This document shows positions 1 to 7,092 of a DNA stretch of 15,046 bases, piece after piece. The notes under the pieces were generated by a model, which saw only the letters and a program-made list of their open reading frames with translations, was not told the origin of the DNA and made no database searches. A program made the position numbers and the translations under genes. The stretch comes from Actinomycetota bacterium. Lineage in GTDB: Bacteria > Actinomycetota > Actinomycetes > Streptosporangiales > Streptosporangiaceae. The DNA lies in contig PLIQ01000555.1 in NCBI GenBank assembly GCA_003140115.1, forward strand, positions 1 through 15,046, in the 5' to 3' direction. Each line of letters starts with the position of its first letter. Position 1 is the first letter of the stretch.

Positions 1-311
1 TATATCCTCCGCGTTAATTTCCGATGCTTCGAATATGCTGGTGAATTGCGGGACGGGTGAGGTGCCTGCGCCGGAGGTGAGCCGCCCGGTCTGGCCAGCG
101 GGTCTGACACGCACGCACGTCCGCCGCTTCCGCGACATTTTCCGTGGTGGATCGACGCTCCGCGAGCCGGTGCTGGGGTACCACTGAACCACCGCCGAGC
201 GTGAATCGACCGCAATAACCGGAGAGTTCCTCCGCCTGGCGTGACGCTGGTGGTGTCGTGTGGCGGCTGTGACGAGCGCGGGCGGGCCGAAGCTGTCACA
301 CGATCATCGCC
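1..311. other. Left-edge stretch with a possible gene remnant
   Basis: I recognise no gene here. One forward frame is open from base 2 to a TGA at 185-187 (about 61 codons, running off the left edge). From about base 50 onward its third positions are mostly G or C, so it may be the 3' end of a real gene. The first dozen codons are AT-richer and look non-coding. An ATG lies at 35 without a ribosome binding site. The peptide, ending in GSTLREPVLGYH, matches no family I know. From 188 to 311 I see nothing. Confidence 0.2.
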
Positions 312-349
312 GCCACCATCGTCAGCCGATGGGCGGGCCGGATGGTGGC
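312..349 (-). terminator. Possible hairpin terminator after the aldo/keto reductase gene
   Basis: A perfect 9-bp inverted repeat, GCCACCATC at 312-320 and GATGGTGGC at 341-349, encloses a 20-base loop. It lies 18 bases past the TAG stop of the minus-strand reductase gene. There is no T-run after it in the direction of transcription. It is at best a tailless actinobacterial-type terminator, or an RNA 3'-end stabiliser. Confidence 0.4.
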
Positions 350-366
350 AACAGGTAGTGCGCCCG

Positions 367-1407
367 CTACCGGCGGCGGGACGCGGCGTTCAGCGCTGTG
401 GTGCCGATGTACCACATGTTGTCGGTGACGTCGATCGTGACTCCCGGAGGAACGATCTGGTCGATGCGGTCGAGTAGATCGGTGGGCAGGTCGAGGCCGT
501 CGGCGGCGAGGTAGCCGTCCAGGTGCTCCATGGTGCGCGGACCGATGATCGTGGAGGTCACCGCGGGGTGGCGGGTGACGAACGCGGTCGCCATCTGGAT
601 GAGGGTGATCCCGGCCTCGTCGGCCAGCGCGCCGAGCGCGTCGGCGGCGTCGAGCTTGGCGGCGTTCGACGGATCGGTGGCGTCCCAGCGCCGCGGGAAG
701 CGACGCAACCGCGCGGCGGAGCCTGGCCCGCTGACCTCCCGGCCCTTGCGGTATTTGCCTGACAGCCAGCCACCTGCCAGCGGGCTGTAGGCCATGACGC
801 CCATTCCGTGGCGCTGGCAGGTCGGCAGCAGGTCGTATTCGATCGCCCGGGTCAGCATGGAGTAGGGGGGCTGTTCGGTGCGGAACCGTCCGTGGCCGCG
901 GCGATCGGCGACCCACTGAGCCTCGACGACCTCGGAGGCGGGGACCTTGGACGTGCCGAAGTAGCGGATCTTGCCGGCCTGGACGAGGTCAGTCAGGGCG
1001 CCGAGGGTCTCGTCGATATCGGTGTTCGGGTCGGGAACGCCGACTTGGTAGAGATCGATCCAGTCGGTTTGAAGCCGGCGCAGCGAACCCTCGACCGCTT
1101 CGGTGATCCATCGGCGCGACGCTCCGCGATGGTTGGGGTCGTCGTCGCCGAAAGGAACGCCGAACTTGACCGCGAGCACCACGCTCTCGCGCCGTCCGCC
1201 CGCCAGGGCCTGGCCGAGGATCTCTTCTGACTCGCCGGCAGAATAGCCATCGGCGGTGTCGATGAAGTTGATCCCGGCGTCCAGGGCGTGGTGGATGATC
1301 TTGATCGACGCGTCGTGATCGGGGTTGCCGAAGGCGCCGAACATCATCGCGCCCAGGCACATCTGGCTGACCGAGACGCCGGTGCGTCCCAGAGGGCGGT
1401 ATTCCAT
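367..1407 (-). CDS. Aldo/keto reductase, catalytic His replaced by Gly
   Basis: This 346-residue protein is a full-length aldo/keto reductase, a cytosolic NADPH-dependent carbonyl reductase fold. The N-terminus MEYRPLGRTGVSVSQMCLG is typical of the family. FIDTADGY supplies the tetrad Asp50 and Tyr55, and Lys81 lies in VLAVKFG. The C-terminal cofactor region (AVTSTIIGPRTMEHL) is present. The fourth tetrad residue is expected in a DLYQVHRPDP-like strand, but the sequence reads DLYQVGVPDP, so Gly123 replaces His. The ATG has AAGGAG eight bases upstream. The gene is divergent from a TetR gene, and a good promoter sits inside two operator repeats, so local repression by that TetR is likely. The substrate cannot be told. 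With the His lost, activity may be altered or reduced. The family call is very sure. Confidence 0.95.
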   Translation of the reverse strand: MEYRPLGRTGVSVSQMCLGAMMFGAFGNPDHDASIKIIHHALDAGINFIDTADGYSAGESEEILGQALAGGRRESVVLAVKFGVPFGDDDPNHRGASRRWITEAVEGSLRRLQTDWIDLYQVGVPDPNTDIDETLGALTDLVQAGKIRYFGTSKVPASEVVEAQWVADRRGHGRFRTEQPPYSMLTRAIEYDLLPTCQRHGMGVMAYSPLAGGWLSGKYRKGREVSGPGSAARLRRFPRRWDATDPSNAAKLDAADALGALADEAGITLIQMATAFVTRHPAVTSTIIGPRTMEHLDGYLAADGLDLPTDLLDRIDQIVPPGVTIDVTDNMWYIGTTALNAASRRR

Positions 1408-1465
1408 GCTGAAGCTCCTTGAGTCTTTGCTCGCGGCGGGTGGGTAGGATCAGACGCGTCAGCAG

Positions 1466-1517
1466 GCGGAGAGCCTGTCCACTTCACTCTAGCTATTAGC
1501 GGATAGCCTGTCCACTT
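1466..1517. promoter_or_regulatory. Twin TetR-type operators in the reductase/TetR divergent region
   Basis: Two 19-bp copies of GCGGAkAGCCTGTCCACTT lie at 1466-1484 and 1499-1517 with a single mismatch (G or T at k). They are offset by 33 bp, about three helical turns, so both present the same DNA face. Each contains an imperfect dyad, GGAkAGCCTGTCC (1468-1480 and 1501-1513), as expected for a TetR dimer site. Copy 2 covers the -35 box of the reductase promoter and ends ten bases before the TetR start codon. Copy 1 lies just past the -10 box. Binding would silence the reductase and probably the TetR gene itself. Confidence 0.7.
1486..1514 (-). promoter_or_regulatory. Promoter of the aldo/keto reductase gene
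   Basis: On the minus strand, TGGACA (1514-1509) and TAGAGT (1491-1486) are separated by exactly 17 bases. This is a good match to a housekeeping actinobacterial -35/-10 pair. Transcription would start near 1479, about 70 bases before the reductase ATG. The -35 box is part of the second operator copy and the start point lies in the first. Confidence 0.6.
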
Positions 1518-1526
1518 GGATGGCCC

Positions 1527-2144
1527 ATGCCTACGGACCAGTTCCCAAAACGAGCCGACGCCTTCCCAGAAGCCGACGCCTTCCCACGACGAGCCGACGC
1601 CGAGCGCAACCGCGACAAGATCCTCGCGGCTGCCCGTTCCGCGTTCGCCGATCCTGAGGCCGAAATATCGATGGCCGAGATCTCGCGCCGCGCGGGAGTC
1701 GGCATGGCGACGTTGTACCGCAACTTCCCCGGACGCCGAGAGCTCCTCGAGGCTCTCTACACCGACGAGGTCAACGCCGTTTGCAACGCCGCCGAGACCT
1801 CCGGCGGCGAGACGCCCGGAGCGATTCTGGAGGCTTGGCTGCACCGGTTCTTCGCCTTTGCCACCAGCAAGCGCCACATCGCCGCCGAGCTGCTCGAGCA
1901 CACTGACCGCAGCGACCCGATATTCGGCAGCAACCGCGCCCGGGTGATCGCGGCCGGCCGGCCGCTCCTCGTTGCCGCGCAGCGCGCTCACGAGATCCGC
2001 GACGACCTCACCCTCGAGCAGGTCCTCGACATGGTCATCGCCATCGCCACGATCCACGGCGACACCCACTACCTCGAACCGATCCTCCAGACCGCGCTCG
2101 ACGGCCTGCGCCCCCCGGGCGATGCGGGGCCCGCATGGCCGTGA
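1527..2144 (+). CDS. TetR/AcrR family transcriptional regulator
   Basis: This 205-residue protein is a one-component repressor. The N-terminal helix-turn-helix covers roughly residues 27-72: RDKILAAARSAF, then AEISRRAGVGMATLYRNFPG, then RRELLEALY. The rest is the helical ligand-binding and dimerisation domain, including the ATIHGDTHYLEPIL helix near the C-terminus. The ligand is unknown. The ATG at 1527 has only a weak TTGGA upstream, and there is no other convincing in-frame start. An unusual 26-residue tail before the HTH contains a short tandem repeat. The gene is divergent from the aldo/keto reductase gene and shares a region with two operator copies, so it most likely represses that gene and itself. 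Similar TetR and aldo/keto reductase pairs are common in actinomycetes. Confidence 0.93.
   Translation: MPTDQFPKRADAFPEADAFPRRADAERNRDKILAAARSAFADPEAEISMAEISRRAGVGMATLYRNFPGRRELLEALYTDEVNAVCNAAETSGGETPGAILEAWLHRFFAFATSKRHIAAELLEHTDRSDPIFGSNRARVIAAGRPLLVAAQRAHEIRDDLTLEQVLDMVIAIATIHGDTHYLEPILQTALDGLRPPGDAGPAWP
1553..1601 (+). repeat. 18-bp tandem repeat in the 5' end of the TetR gene
   Basis: AGCCGACGCCTTCCCA occurs at 1553-1568 and again, identical, at 1571-1586 (period 18 bp). The first ten bases recur at 1592-1601. It encodes RADAFP-EADAFP-RRADAE in the tail ahead of the HTH. It looks like slippage duplication in a disordered segment. Confidence 0.8.
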
Positions 2145-2163
2145 TGAGGCCTGCTCTCAGCTT

Positions 2164-2177
2164 GTAACACGTGTTAC
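2164..2177. promoter_or_regulatory. Perfect 14-bp palindrome, probable operator
   Basis: GTAACACGTGTTAC is a perfect palindrome located 42 bases before the ATG of the ribbon-helix-helix-like gene and 20 bases after the TetR stop codon. Its size and symmetry suit a dimeric repressor, either TetR-type or the downstream DNA-binding protein acting on its own gene. I could not place convincing -35/-10 boxes around it. It differs from the GGAkAGCCTGTCC site of the neighbouring TetR, so a different protein should bind it. Confidence 0.55.
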
Positions 2178-2219
2178 GGTTCTTGCATCTGCATGGCGAG
2201 TAAATCATGTGAGGATGAC

Positions 2220-2786
2220 ATGGAGAACCCGGGACGCATCGAGGAGCAGGTACGGTCGGCGTTCCCCGAGGGCTCCATCGAGCGGGTTCAGGTGCTGGCG
2301 TACGGCGACGATCCGGGGGTCGAGCCAGGAGAGACCGCGATCCGGGTCTTCATCAGCCGGGCAGGCCGGCCCGAAGGCGAGGAAGCCGACAAAGAGATCG
2401 TCAAGGCGTTCGAAGAAGTCAGCCGCCCGGTCATCACGCGACTGGGTGACGAACTGCCCTTCGTCGGGTGGATGGACTTCCGCCCTGACGTGCAGGACGA
2501 GTCGGCGCGGTCGGGCGGCCCCTTCGGAACTGGGCCTTTCATCAGGTTCAGAACCCGCCGAGACCAGTGCGGTCCGCCGGATGAACCGTCCGAGCAGCTG
2601 ACGCCCGTGATGACGCGGCTCGGGGCCGCCGATCTGGCGACGGTGGATACACTGATCGCCGCGGGCATCGCGAACAGCCGCGCCGAGATCCTGCGCTGGG
2701 CCGTGGGCCGCATCCGCGAAAACCCGGCCTACGCCCAGCTCCAGGACCGTGTGCACGAGATCAGCGAGCTCAAGGCGCAGTTCTGA
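2220..2786 (+). CDS. Probable ribbon-helix-helix-type DNA-binding protein with unknown N-terminal domain
   Basis: This is a 188-residue protein. I chose the ATG at 2220 because GAGGA lies four bases upstream; an in-frame ATG at 2193 has no binding site. The last ~58 residues resemble the short ribbon-helix-helix modules seen in actinomycetes: a possible strand near TRLGAADLATVDTLI, then the helix-turn-helix-like GIANSRAEILRWAVGRIRE (residues 149-167), then a helical tail. Residues 1-90 form an acidic alpha/beta segment (ERVQVLAYGDDPGVEPGETAIRVFISRAG, in part) that I do not recognise. The middle is Gly/Arg-rich and probably a linker. A perfect palindrome lies 42 bases upstream, which would fit autoregulation. 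Two bases separate no other gene here; the following transglutaminase starts 53 bases later and could be co-transcribed. The regulator role is inferred from the C-terminal part only. Confidence 0.75.
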   Translation: MENPGRIEEQVRSAFPEGSIERVQVLAYGDDPGVEPGETAIRVFISRAGRPEGEEADKEIVKAFEEVSRPVITRLGDELPFVGWMDFRPDVQDESARSGGPFGTGPFIRFRTRRDQCGPPDEPSEQLTPVMTRLGAADLATVDTLIAAGIANSRAEILRWAVGRIRENPAYAQLQDRVHEISELKAQF

Positions 2787-2839
2787 CCGTCCCAGACGCG
2801 AATACCACGGCTGAAACATTGCAGGAGCACACTGGGAAC

Positions 2840-3655
2840 ATGGGCATGCGACGGGTACGGGTGGGATGCGAGTTCGTGCATGTGGCTGCCGTGGATACCC
2901 CGGCCGTTCTCCAGGTCGAGCCCCAGGACGCGGCCCCGGTCAGCCTCGCGCGACGGGAGTGGTCGACGGAGCCAGCGGTGCGCATCCGCCACTACACCGA
3001 CCTTTACGGCAACCTGTGTGCCCGGGCGATGCTGCCCGCCGGACGGTCCACGCTGCGTTTCGACGCCTCGGTGCTGGTGCCCGACGCGACCGAGGACGCC
3101 GATGAACAAGCGCCGGAGCTGCCACCGGAAGAGCTGCCAGACGAGGTGCTCATCTACACGTTGCCCAGCCGCTACTGCCTGCCCGACATGCTCGGCGACG
3201 AGGCCTGGTCGCGTTTCGGCGCCATGCCCCTCGGCTATTCCCGGGTCCAGGCGATTTGCGACTACGTCAACGGCCACCTGACGTTCGAGTACGGCAGGAG
3301 CGGCCCGCAGACCACGGCGGCGGATGCCAACGCCTCCGGGTTCGGTGTCTGCCGCGACTTCACCCACCTGGCCATCTCGTTCTGCCGGGCGCTGAACATC
3401 CCGGCTCGATACGTCTTCGGCTATCTGCCGGACATGGACGTACCGCCGGACCCGGCGCCCATGGACTTCGCGGCGTGGATGGAGGTCTGGCTGGGCGACC
3501 GGTGGTTTACCTTCGATCCGCGCAACAACCGCCGGCGTAAGGGCCGGATTCTGATCGGATCCGGACGGGACGCGTCCGACGTGGCCATGGTCACCACCTT
3601 CGGTGCACCGCTGCTCGAGTCGATGATCGTGCAGGCGCAGGAGGAGCGGGAATAA
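2840..3655 (+). CDS. Transglutaminase-like protein lacking the catalytic His
   Basis: This is a 271-residue transglutaminase-like protein, probably cytoplasmic, with no signal peptide. The beta-rich N-terminal half (residues 1-130) precedes the core. The nucleophile Cys171 lies in GFGVCRDFTHLA and the acidic residue Asp226 in RWFTFDPRNN. The middle member of the triad should be His in a (H)AW(V/F)E motif; here the sequence reads MDFAAWMEVW, with Ala211. The core therefore has Cys and Asp but no His. The ATG at 2840 was chosen with AGGAG twelve bases upstream; ATG 2846 and TTG 2819 are in frame too. The gene converges on a canonical transglutaminase gene with a 21-base gap, and the whole locus carries ATP-grasp and alpha-E partners. 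It may be a non-catalytic partner, or a subfamily using another residue. Confidence 0.9.
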   Translation: MGMRRVRVGCEFVHVAAVDTPAVLQVEPQDAAPVSLARREWSTEPAVRIRHYTDLYGNLCARAMLPAGRSTLRFDASVLVPDATEDADEQAPELPPEELPDEVLIYTLPSRYCLPDMLGDEAWSRFGAMPLGYSRVQAICDYVNGHLTFEYGRSGPQTTAADANASGFGVCRDFTHLAISFCRALNIPARYVFGYLPDMDVPPDPAPMDFAAWMEVWLGDRWFTFDPRNNRRRKGRILIGSGRDASDVAMVTTFGAPLLESMIVQAQEERE

Positions 3656-3676
3656 ATCTCCTCGTGCGCGGCTCGC

Positions 3677-4519
3677 TCAGCCGAGCCGGGTGACCTCGAC
3701 GGTGACGGCGAGGTGCTCCACCGCCGGGCCGGAGTAGATACCGGACAACGGGCGTACGTCCGCGTAGTCGCGGCCACGGGCCAGCAGCACGTGACGGCTG
3801 CCCACCTCGGCGAGACTGGTCGTGTCGGCCGCGACCCAGTCACCGGCCCAGAATTCCACCCAGGCGTGGCTCTCTCCTGTCATCGTCTCGCCGACCTCGG
3901 CTTCGGCGGCCGGGTAGAGGTAGCCGGAGACGTAGCGCGCAGGCAGTCCGACTGCGCGCAGCAGGGCCAGCGTGACGTGCGCGAAGTCCTGACATACTCC
4001 CTTGCCCGCGGCGCGGGCCTGGGCCGAGGACGTATGGACGTGTGTCGCACCCCGCTCGTAGCGCAAGGCCTGGTGGGTCCACTCCGCCGCGCGCAGCCCG
4101 GCCTGCACGGGCGTCGGCTCGGCGCGCAGGGACCGCCCGAGCTCGGTGAGCTCGGGCTCGGCGGTGACGTAGGAGGAGGCGGCGAGCAACTCGGCGAAGC
4201 GATCCTGAACCGCGGGCGCGGCCAGCTCGGACCAGCTGATGCCCGTCGGCACGGCGCGCGGCGGGGCGGTCTCCACCGTCGACGTGGCCAGCACGACAAG
4301 CTCGGTATGCGGCACATGGATGTCGAACGCGTCCACTGCCGTGCCCCAGTAGTCGACGTAGCGAAACGGCCGCACCGCGGGCGTGACGACGAGGGCGGCT
4401 TGCAGGGTGTGCTGCCCGTCGACGCTCGGCGGGGTCAGCCTCGCTTCGTTGTACGACGCCCGCACCGGGTTGGCGTAGTTGTAGACGGTGCGGTGCCGGA
4501 TTGCGATCCGCCAGCTCAT
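3677..4519 (-). CDS. Transglutaminase family protein, third gene of the ATP-grasp operon
   Basis: This 280-residue protein has the bacterial transglutaminase N-terminal domain (residues 1-85, starting MSWRIAIRHRTVYNYANPV). A cysteine-protease/transglutaminase core follows, with a complete triad: Cys176 in GKGVCQDFAH, His218 in GESHAWVEF and Asp232 in WVAADTTS. No signal peptide or membrane segment is seen. The ATG at 4519 overlaps the TGA of the alpha-E gene (ATGA) and has AAGGAG upstream inside that gene, so translation is coupled. A GTG 24 bases earlier is less likely. Family members paired with ATP-grasp and alpha-E proteins are predicted to cleave or transfer amide bonds in a peptide-like product. 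The substrate is unknown. Confidence 0.93.
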   Translation of the reverse strand: MSWRIAIRHRTVYNYANPVRASYNEARLTPPSVDGQHTLQAALVVTPAVRPFRYVDYWGTAVDAFDIHVPHTELVVLATSTVETAPPRAVPTGISWSELAAPAVQDRFAELLAASSYVTAEPELTELGRSLRAEPTPVQAGLRAAEWTHQALRYERGATHVHTSSAQARAAGKGVCQDFAHVTLALLRAVGLPARYVSGYLYPAAEAEVGETMTGESHAWVEFWAGDWVAADTTSLAEVGSRHVLLARGRDYADVRPLSGIYSGPAVEHLAVTVEVTRLG

Positions 4520-5463
4520 GAGCCAGTCTCCTTGAGGCTCCACTGGGGCGGCGGTGACCCGGCGAAAAGCCGTTGGGTCACCTCCTCACTGATCGTCGAG
4601 ACGGCGTGCTGCAGTCCGAGCAGCCGGTCCGGCAGGCCGTCCAGGAGATCAGCGGCGGAGAGGAACTCTAGGTCGGTTCGGGCCCGGCCGATCGCCCGGC
4701 GGCCAGGTTCGTCCAGCCCTGAGCGCCCGGACGCTGGGTCCAGCCGGGCCAGCGCACGCTCCCCGGCCCGGAGCGCGTAGAAGACCGATCGGGGGAAGAG
4801 CCGGTCCACCAAGAGGAACTCCACCACCCGGGGAGCCTCGACGCCTTGCTGGTAGGTACGCAGGTAAGCATCGTGGGCGGAGCACGCTCGAAGGGTGGAG
4901 GTCCAGCCCTCGCTCGCTCGCTCGGCACCGATCCGGGCCGCGAGCAGGCGCGCGGTCATGTCCACCCGCTCCAGACTGCGGCCCAGGATCAGCGCGTCAT
5001 AACTGGTGTCCCGGCTCATGCTCGCCTCGACGTACCCGGCCACGTTGGCCGCGCGGTCTCGGACGTAGGAGAAGAAGGGCGCGGGGCCGAAGTCGCGGGC
5101 GGCGGCCACCCGGTCCGGCAGGGAGTTATGGGTGGAGTTCAGGCACTCCCAGATCTCCGCCGAGAGCGCCTCCCGGGCGCTGCGGGCGTTCTGCCAGGCG
5201 GCGGACAGCGCGCCGACGATTGAGCTGGACGAGTCCTCCTGGTAGCCAAGCAGCTCCAGGACGGCTCGGGAGTCCCGGTGCCGCTTGGCGGTATCGCCCG
5301 GAACGCCCATGACCGCCAGCAGGACGGCGCACGCGCGAGCCTCGTCCACGCCCGGGTCTTCGAGCACTTCGTGGAAATGCACGTCAAGCAGCCGGGCGGT
5401 GTCCTCCGCCCGTTCGACATACCGGCCCACCCAGAACAGTGCCTCGGCGACCCGACTCAGCAT
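4516..5463 (-). CDS. Alpha-E domain-containing protein
   Basis: This 315-residue protein is all-helical and of usual length for the alpha-E family (once DUF403). The start MLSRVAEALFWVGRYVERAED is the family signature. Conserved Arg/Asp/Glu positions follow through the helices, for example RSLERVDMTARLL near residue 165. The biochemical role is not established; the family is nearly always encoded with circularly permuted ATP-grasp and transglutaminase genes. The ATG has AAGGGGACCAGG just upstream. It starts 10 bases after the ATP-grasp stop, and its own TGA overlaps the start of the next gene, so the three genes form one operon. I see no enzymatic motif that would show a reaction. Confidence 0.93.
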   Translation of the reverse strand: MLSRVAEALFWVGRYVERAEDTARLLDVHFHEVLEDPGVDEARACAVLLAVMGVPGDTAKRHRDSRAVLELLGYQEDSSSSIVGALSAAWQNARSAREALSAEIWECLNSTHNSLPDRVAAARDFGPAPFFSYVRDRAANVAGYVEASMSRDTSYDALILGRSLERVDMTARLLAARIGAERASEGWTSTLRACSAHDAYLRTYQQGVEAPRVVEFLLVDRLFPRSVFYALRAGERALARLDPASGRSGLDEPGRRAIGRARTDLEFLSAADLLDGLPDRLLGLQHAVSTISEEVTQRLFAGSPPPQWSLKETGS

Positions 5464-5473
5464 CCTGGTCCCC

Positions 5474-7009
5474 TTACTGCTGCGGCTGGTCCTGGCGAGG
5501 ACCGGCGTCGGGTTCGGCGCCGCCTACCGCCTGCGCGGGAAACGCCGACGGGCCGTCGTCTTCTGCGTCCCAGCCCGGCGAGGAGGTCAGCACCCAGGTG
5601 TCCTTGGAGCCACCGCCCTGGCTGGAGTTGACGATCAGGCTCCCCTCCCGCAGCGCCACCCGGGTCAGTCCGCCGGGCGGCACCCGGACCTGGACCCCAT
5701 CGTTGACCGCGAACGGTCGAAGGTCGATGTGCCGGGGCAGCAACTTGTCGCCGAGCTGCGCCGGCGAGGTCGACAGCAGCACCAGCTCCTGCGCGATCCA
5801 CGCCCGGGGCTCGGCCAGCACCTGCTCGCGCACGGCGGCCAGTTCGGCGTCGGAGGCCTGCGGCCCGACGACGATGCCGTGGCCGCCAGACCCCTGGACC
5901 GGTTTGACCACCAGCTGGTCAAGCCGGTCCAGGCAGTGCGAGCGCACGTCGGGATCGTCGAGCCGGTACGTCTTGACGTTCGGCAGTACGGGCCGCTCGC
6001 CGAGGTAGTACTCGATGAGCGCGGGAACGTAGGTGTACGTCAGCTTGTCATCGGCTACGCCGTTGCCGACCGCGTTGGCGATCGTGACGTTGCCGGCCCG
6101 GGAGGCGTTCACGATCCCCGGGCACCCCACCACGGAGTCGGCCCTGAACTGCACCGGATCGAGAAAGTCGTCGTTGACGCGCCGGTAGACGACGTCCACC
6201 CGCCGCTGCCCTCCGACGCTGCGCATGTACAAGATGTTGTCACGGCAGAACAGGTCCCGACCCTCGACCAGCTCAATGCCCATCTTGCGGGCCAGGAAGG
6301 CGTGCTCGAAATAGGCCGCGTTGCCGACCCCGGGGGTGAGCAGCACCACGACGGGCTGCTCAGCGCCGACCGGCGCAGACCGCCGCAACGCATCGAGCAG
6401 CCACCCCGGGTAGGAAGCGACCGGCCGCACCTGCTGCTCCAGGAACAGGCCGGGAAAGACGCGGGCCATGGTCCGGCGGTTCTCCAGCACGTAGGACATG
6501 CCGGACGGCACTTGCAGGTTGTCTTCGAGTACCCGCAGGAGCCCGGCCTGGTCGCGGACGATATCGATCCCTGCGAGGTGGACCCGTACGCCGTTCGGTG
6601 GTTCGATGCCGTACGCCGACCGGCAAAACCCGGCCGAGGTGGCGAGCAGAGAACGCGGCACCACTGCGTCCCGGACCACCTCGGCCGGCCCGTAGATGTC
6701 GGCCAGAAACGCCTCCAGCGCGCGTACCCGCTGCACGACGCCCGCTTCGACCAGCTCCCACTCGGCCGCCGGGATCAGCCGCGGGATCAGGTCGAGCGGG
6801 AAGACCCACTCTTCGCCGGCATGGGAGAAGATGACGCCCTGGTCGCGGAAACTGCGGTCCCGGGCCTCCCCCCGCCGCGCCAGGTCGTCGCCGGTGAGCG
6901 TCTGCAGGGCGTCGTACAACGCCCGCGTGTGCGGGTGCGGTAGACCATCCGTCCCGAACATCTCGTCGTAGGCCGGGCCGCGCGGGTACCTGTCGAGGAG
7001 GCCGCCCAT
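5474..7009 (-). CDS. Circularly permuted ATP-grasp family protein
   Basis: This 511-residue protein is a near-full-length circularly permuted ATP-grasp ligase, a predicted ATP-dependent amide- or peptide-bond-forming enzyme. The following motifs can be seen. LEDNLQVPSGMSYVLENR is at 161-178. VYRRVNDDFLDP is at 274-285. The glycine-rich nucleotide loop VVKPVQGSGGHGIVVG is at 367-382. RHIDLRPF is at 426-433 and NSSQGGGSKDTWVL at 461-474, both in the metal/ATP-binding half. The last ~35 residues are Pro/Gln/Asp-rich and look disordered. The ATG at 7009 is the likely start, but it has no clear ribosome binding site, so a leaderless or short-leader mRNA is possible. It is first in the operon, followed by alpha-E and transglutaminase. 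The acceptor and donor substrates are unknown. Confidence 0.94.
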   Translation of the reverse strand: MGGLLDRYPRGPAYDEMFGTDGLPHPHTRALYDALQTLTGDDLARRGEARDRSFRDQGVIFSHAGEEWVFPLDLIPRLIPAAEWELVEAGVVQRVRALEAFLADIYGPAEVVRDAVVPRSLLATSAGFCRSAYGIEPPNGVRVHLAGIDIVRDQAGLLRVLEDNLQVPSGMSYVLENRRTMARVFPGLFLEQQVRPVASYPGWLLDALRRSAPVGAEQPVVVLLTPGVGNAAYFEHAFLARKMGIELVEGRDLFCRDNILYMRSVGGQRRVDVVYRRVNDDFLDPVQFRADSVVGCPGIVNASRAGNVTIANAVGNGVADDKLTYTYVPALIEYYLGERPVLPNVKTYRLDDPDVRSHCLDRLDQLVVKPVQGSGGHGIVVGPQASDAELAAVREQVLAEPRAWIAQELVLLSTSPAQLGDKLLPRHIDLRPFAVNDGVQVRVPPGGLTRVALREGSLIVNSSQGGGSKDTWVLTSSPGWDAEDDGPSAFPAQAVGGAEPDAGPRQDQPQQ

Positions 7010-7092
7010 AAGTGGATTCGTATCACTGGTCTGCTACCCCGTCATCCGCGCGTCGTTACAGTTGTGAAACAAAGGTAGTTCACTATGCAGTA
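7010..7092. promoter_or_regulatory. Divergent promoter region with an inverted repeat
   Basis: This short AT-richer stretch separates the ATP-grasp operon (minus) from a transglutaminase gene (plus). It contains an interrupted inverted repeat, GTGAA at 7064-7068 and TTCAC at 7079-7083, with a 10-base spacer that could bind a shared regulator. On the minus strand, GTGAAC-N17-TGTAAC is a weak promoter candidate. Neither flanking gene has a strong ribosome binding site. Confidence 0.35.

Noticed and set aside
241..477. A 78-codon plus-strand open frame near the left edge
   Set aside because: It overlaps the antisense of the aldo/keto reductase C-terminus and its upstream half has no ribosome binding site or family match.
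5285..6943. A 552-codon open frame on the plus strand
   Set aside because: It lies antisense to the alpha-E and ATP-grasp genes, which have clear family motifs; the translation shows none.
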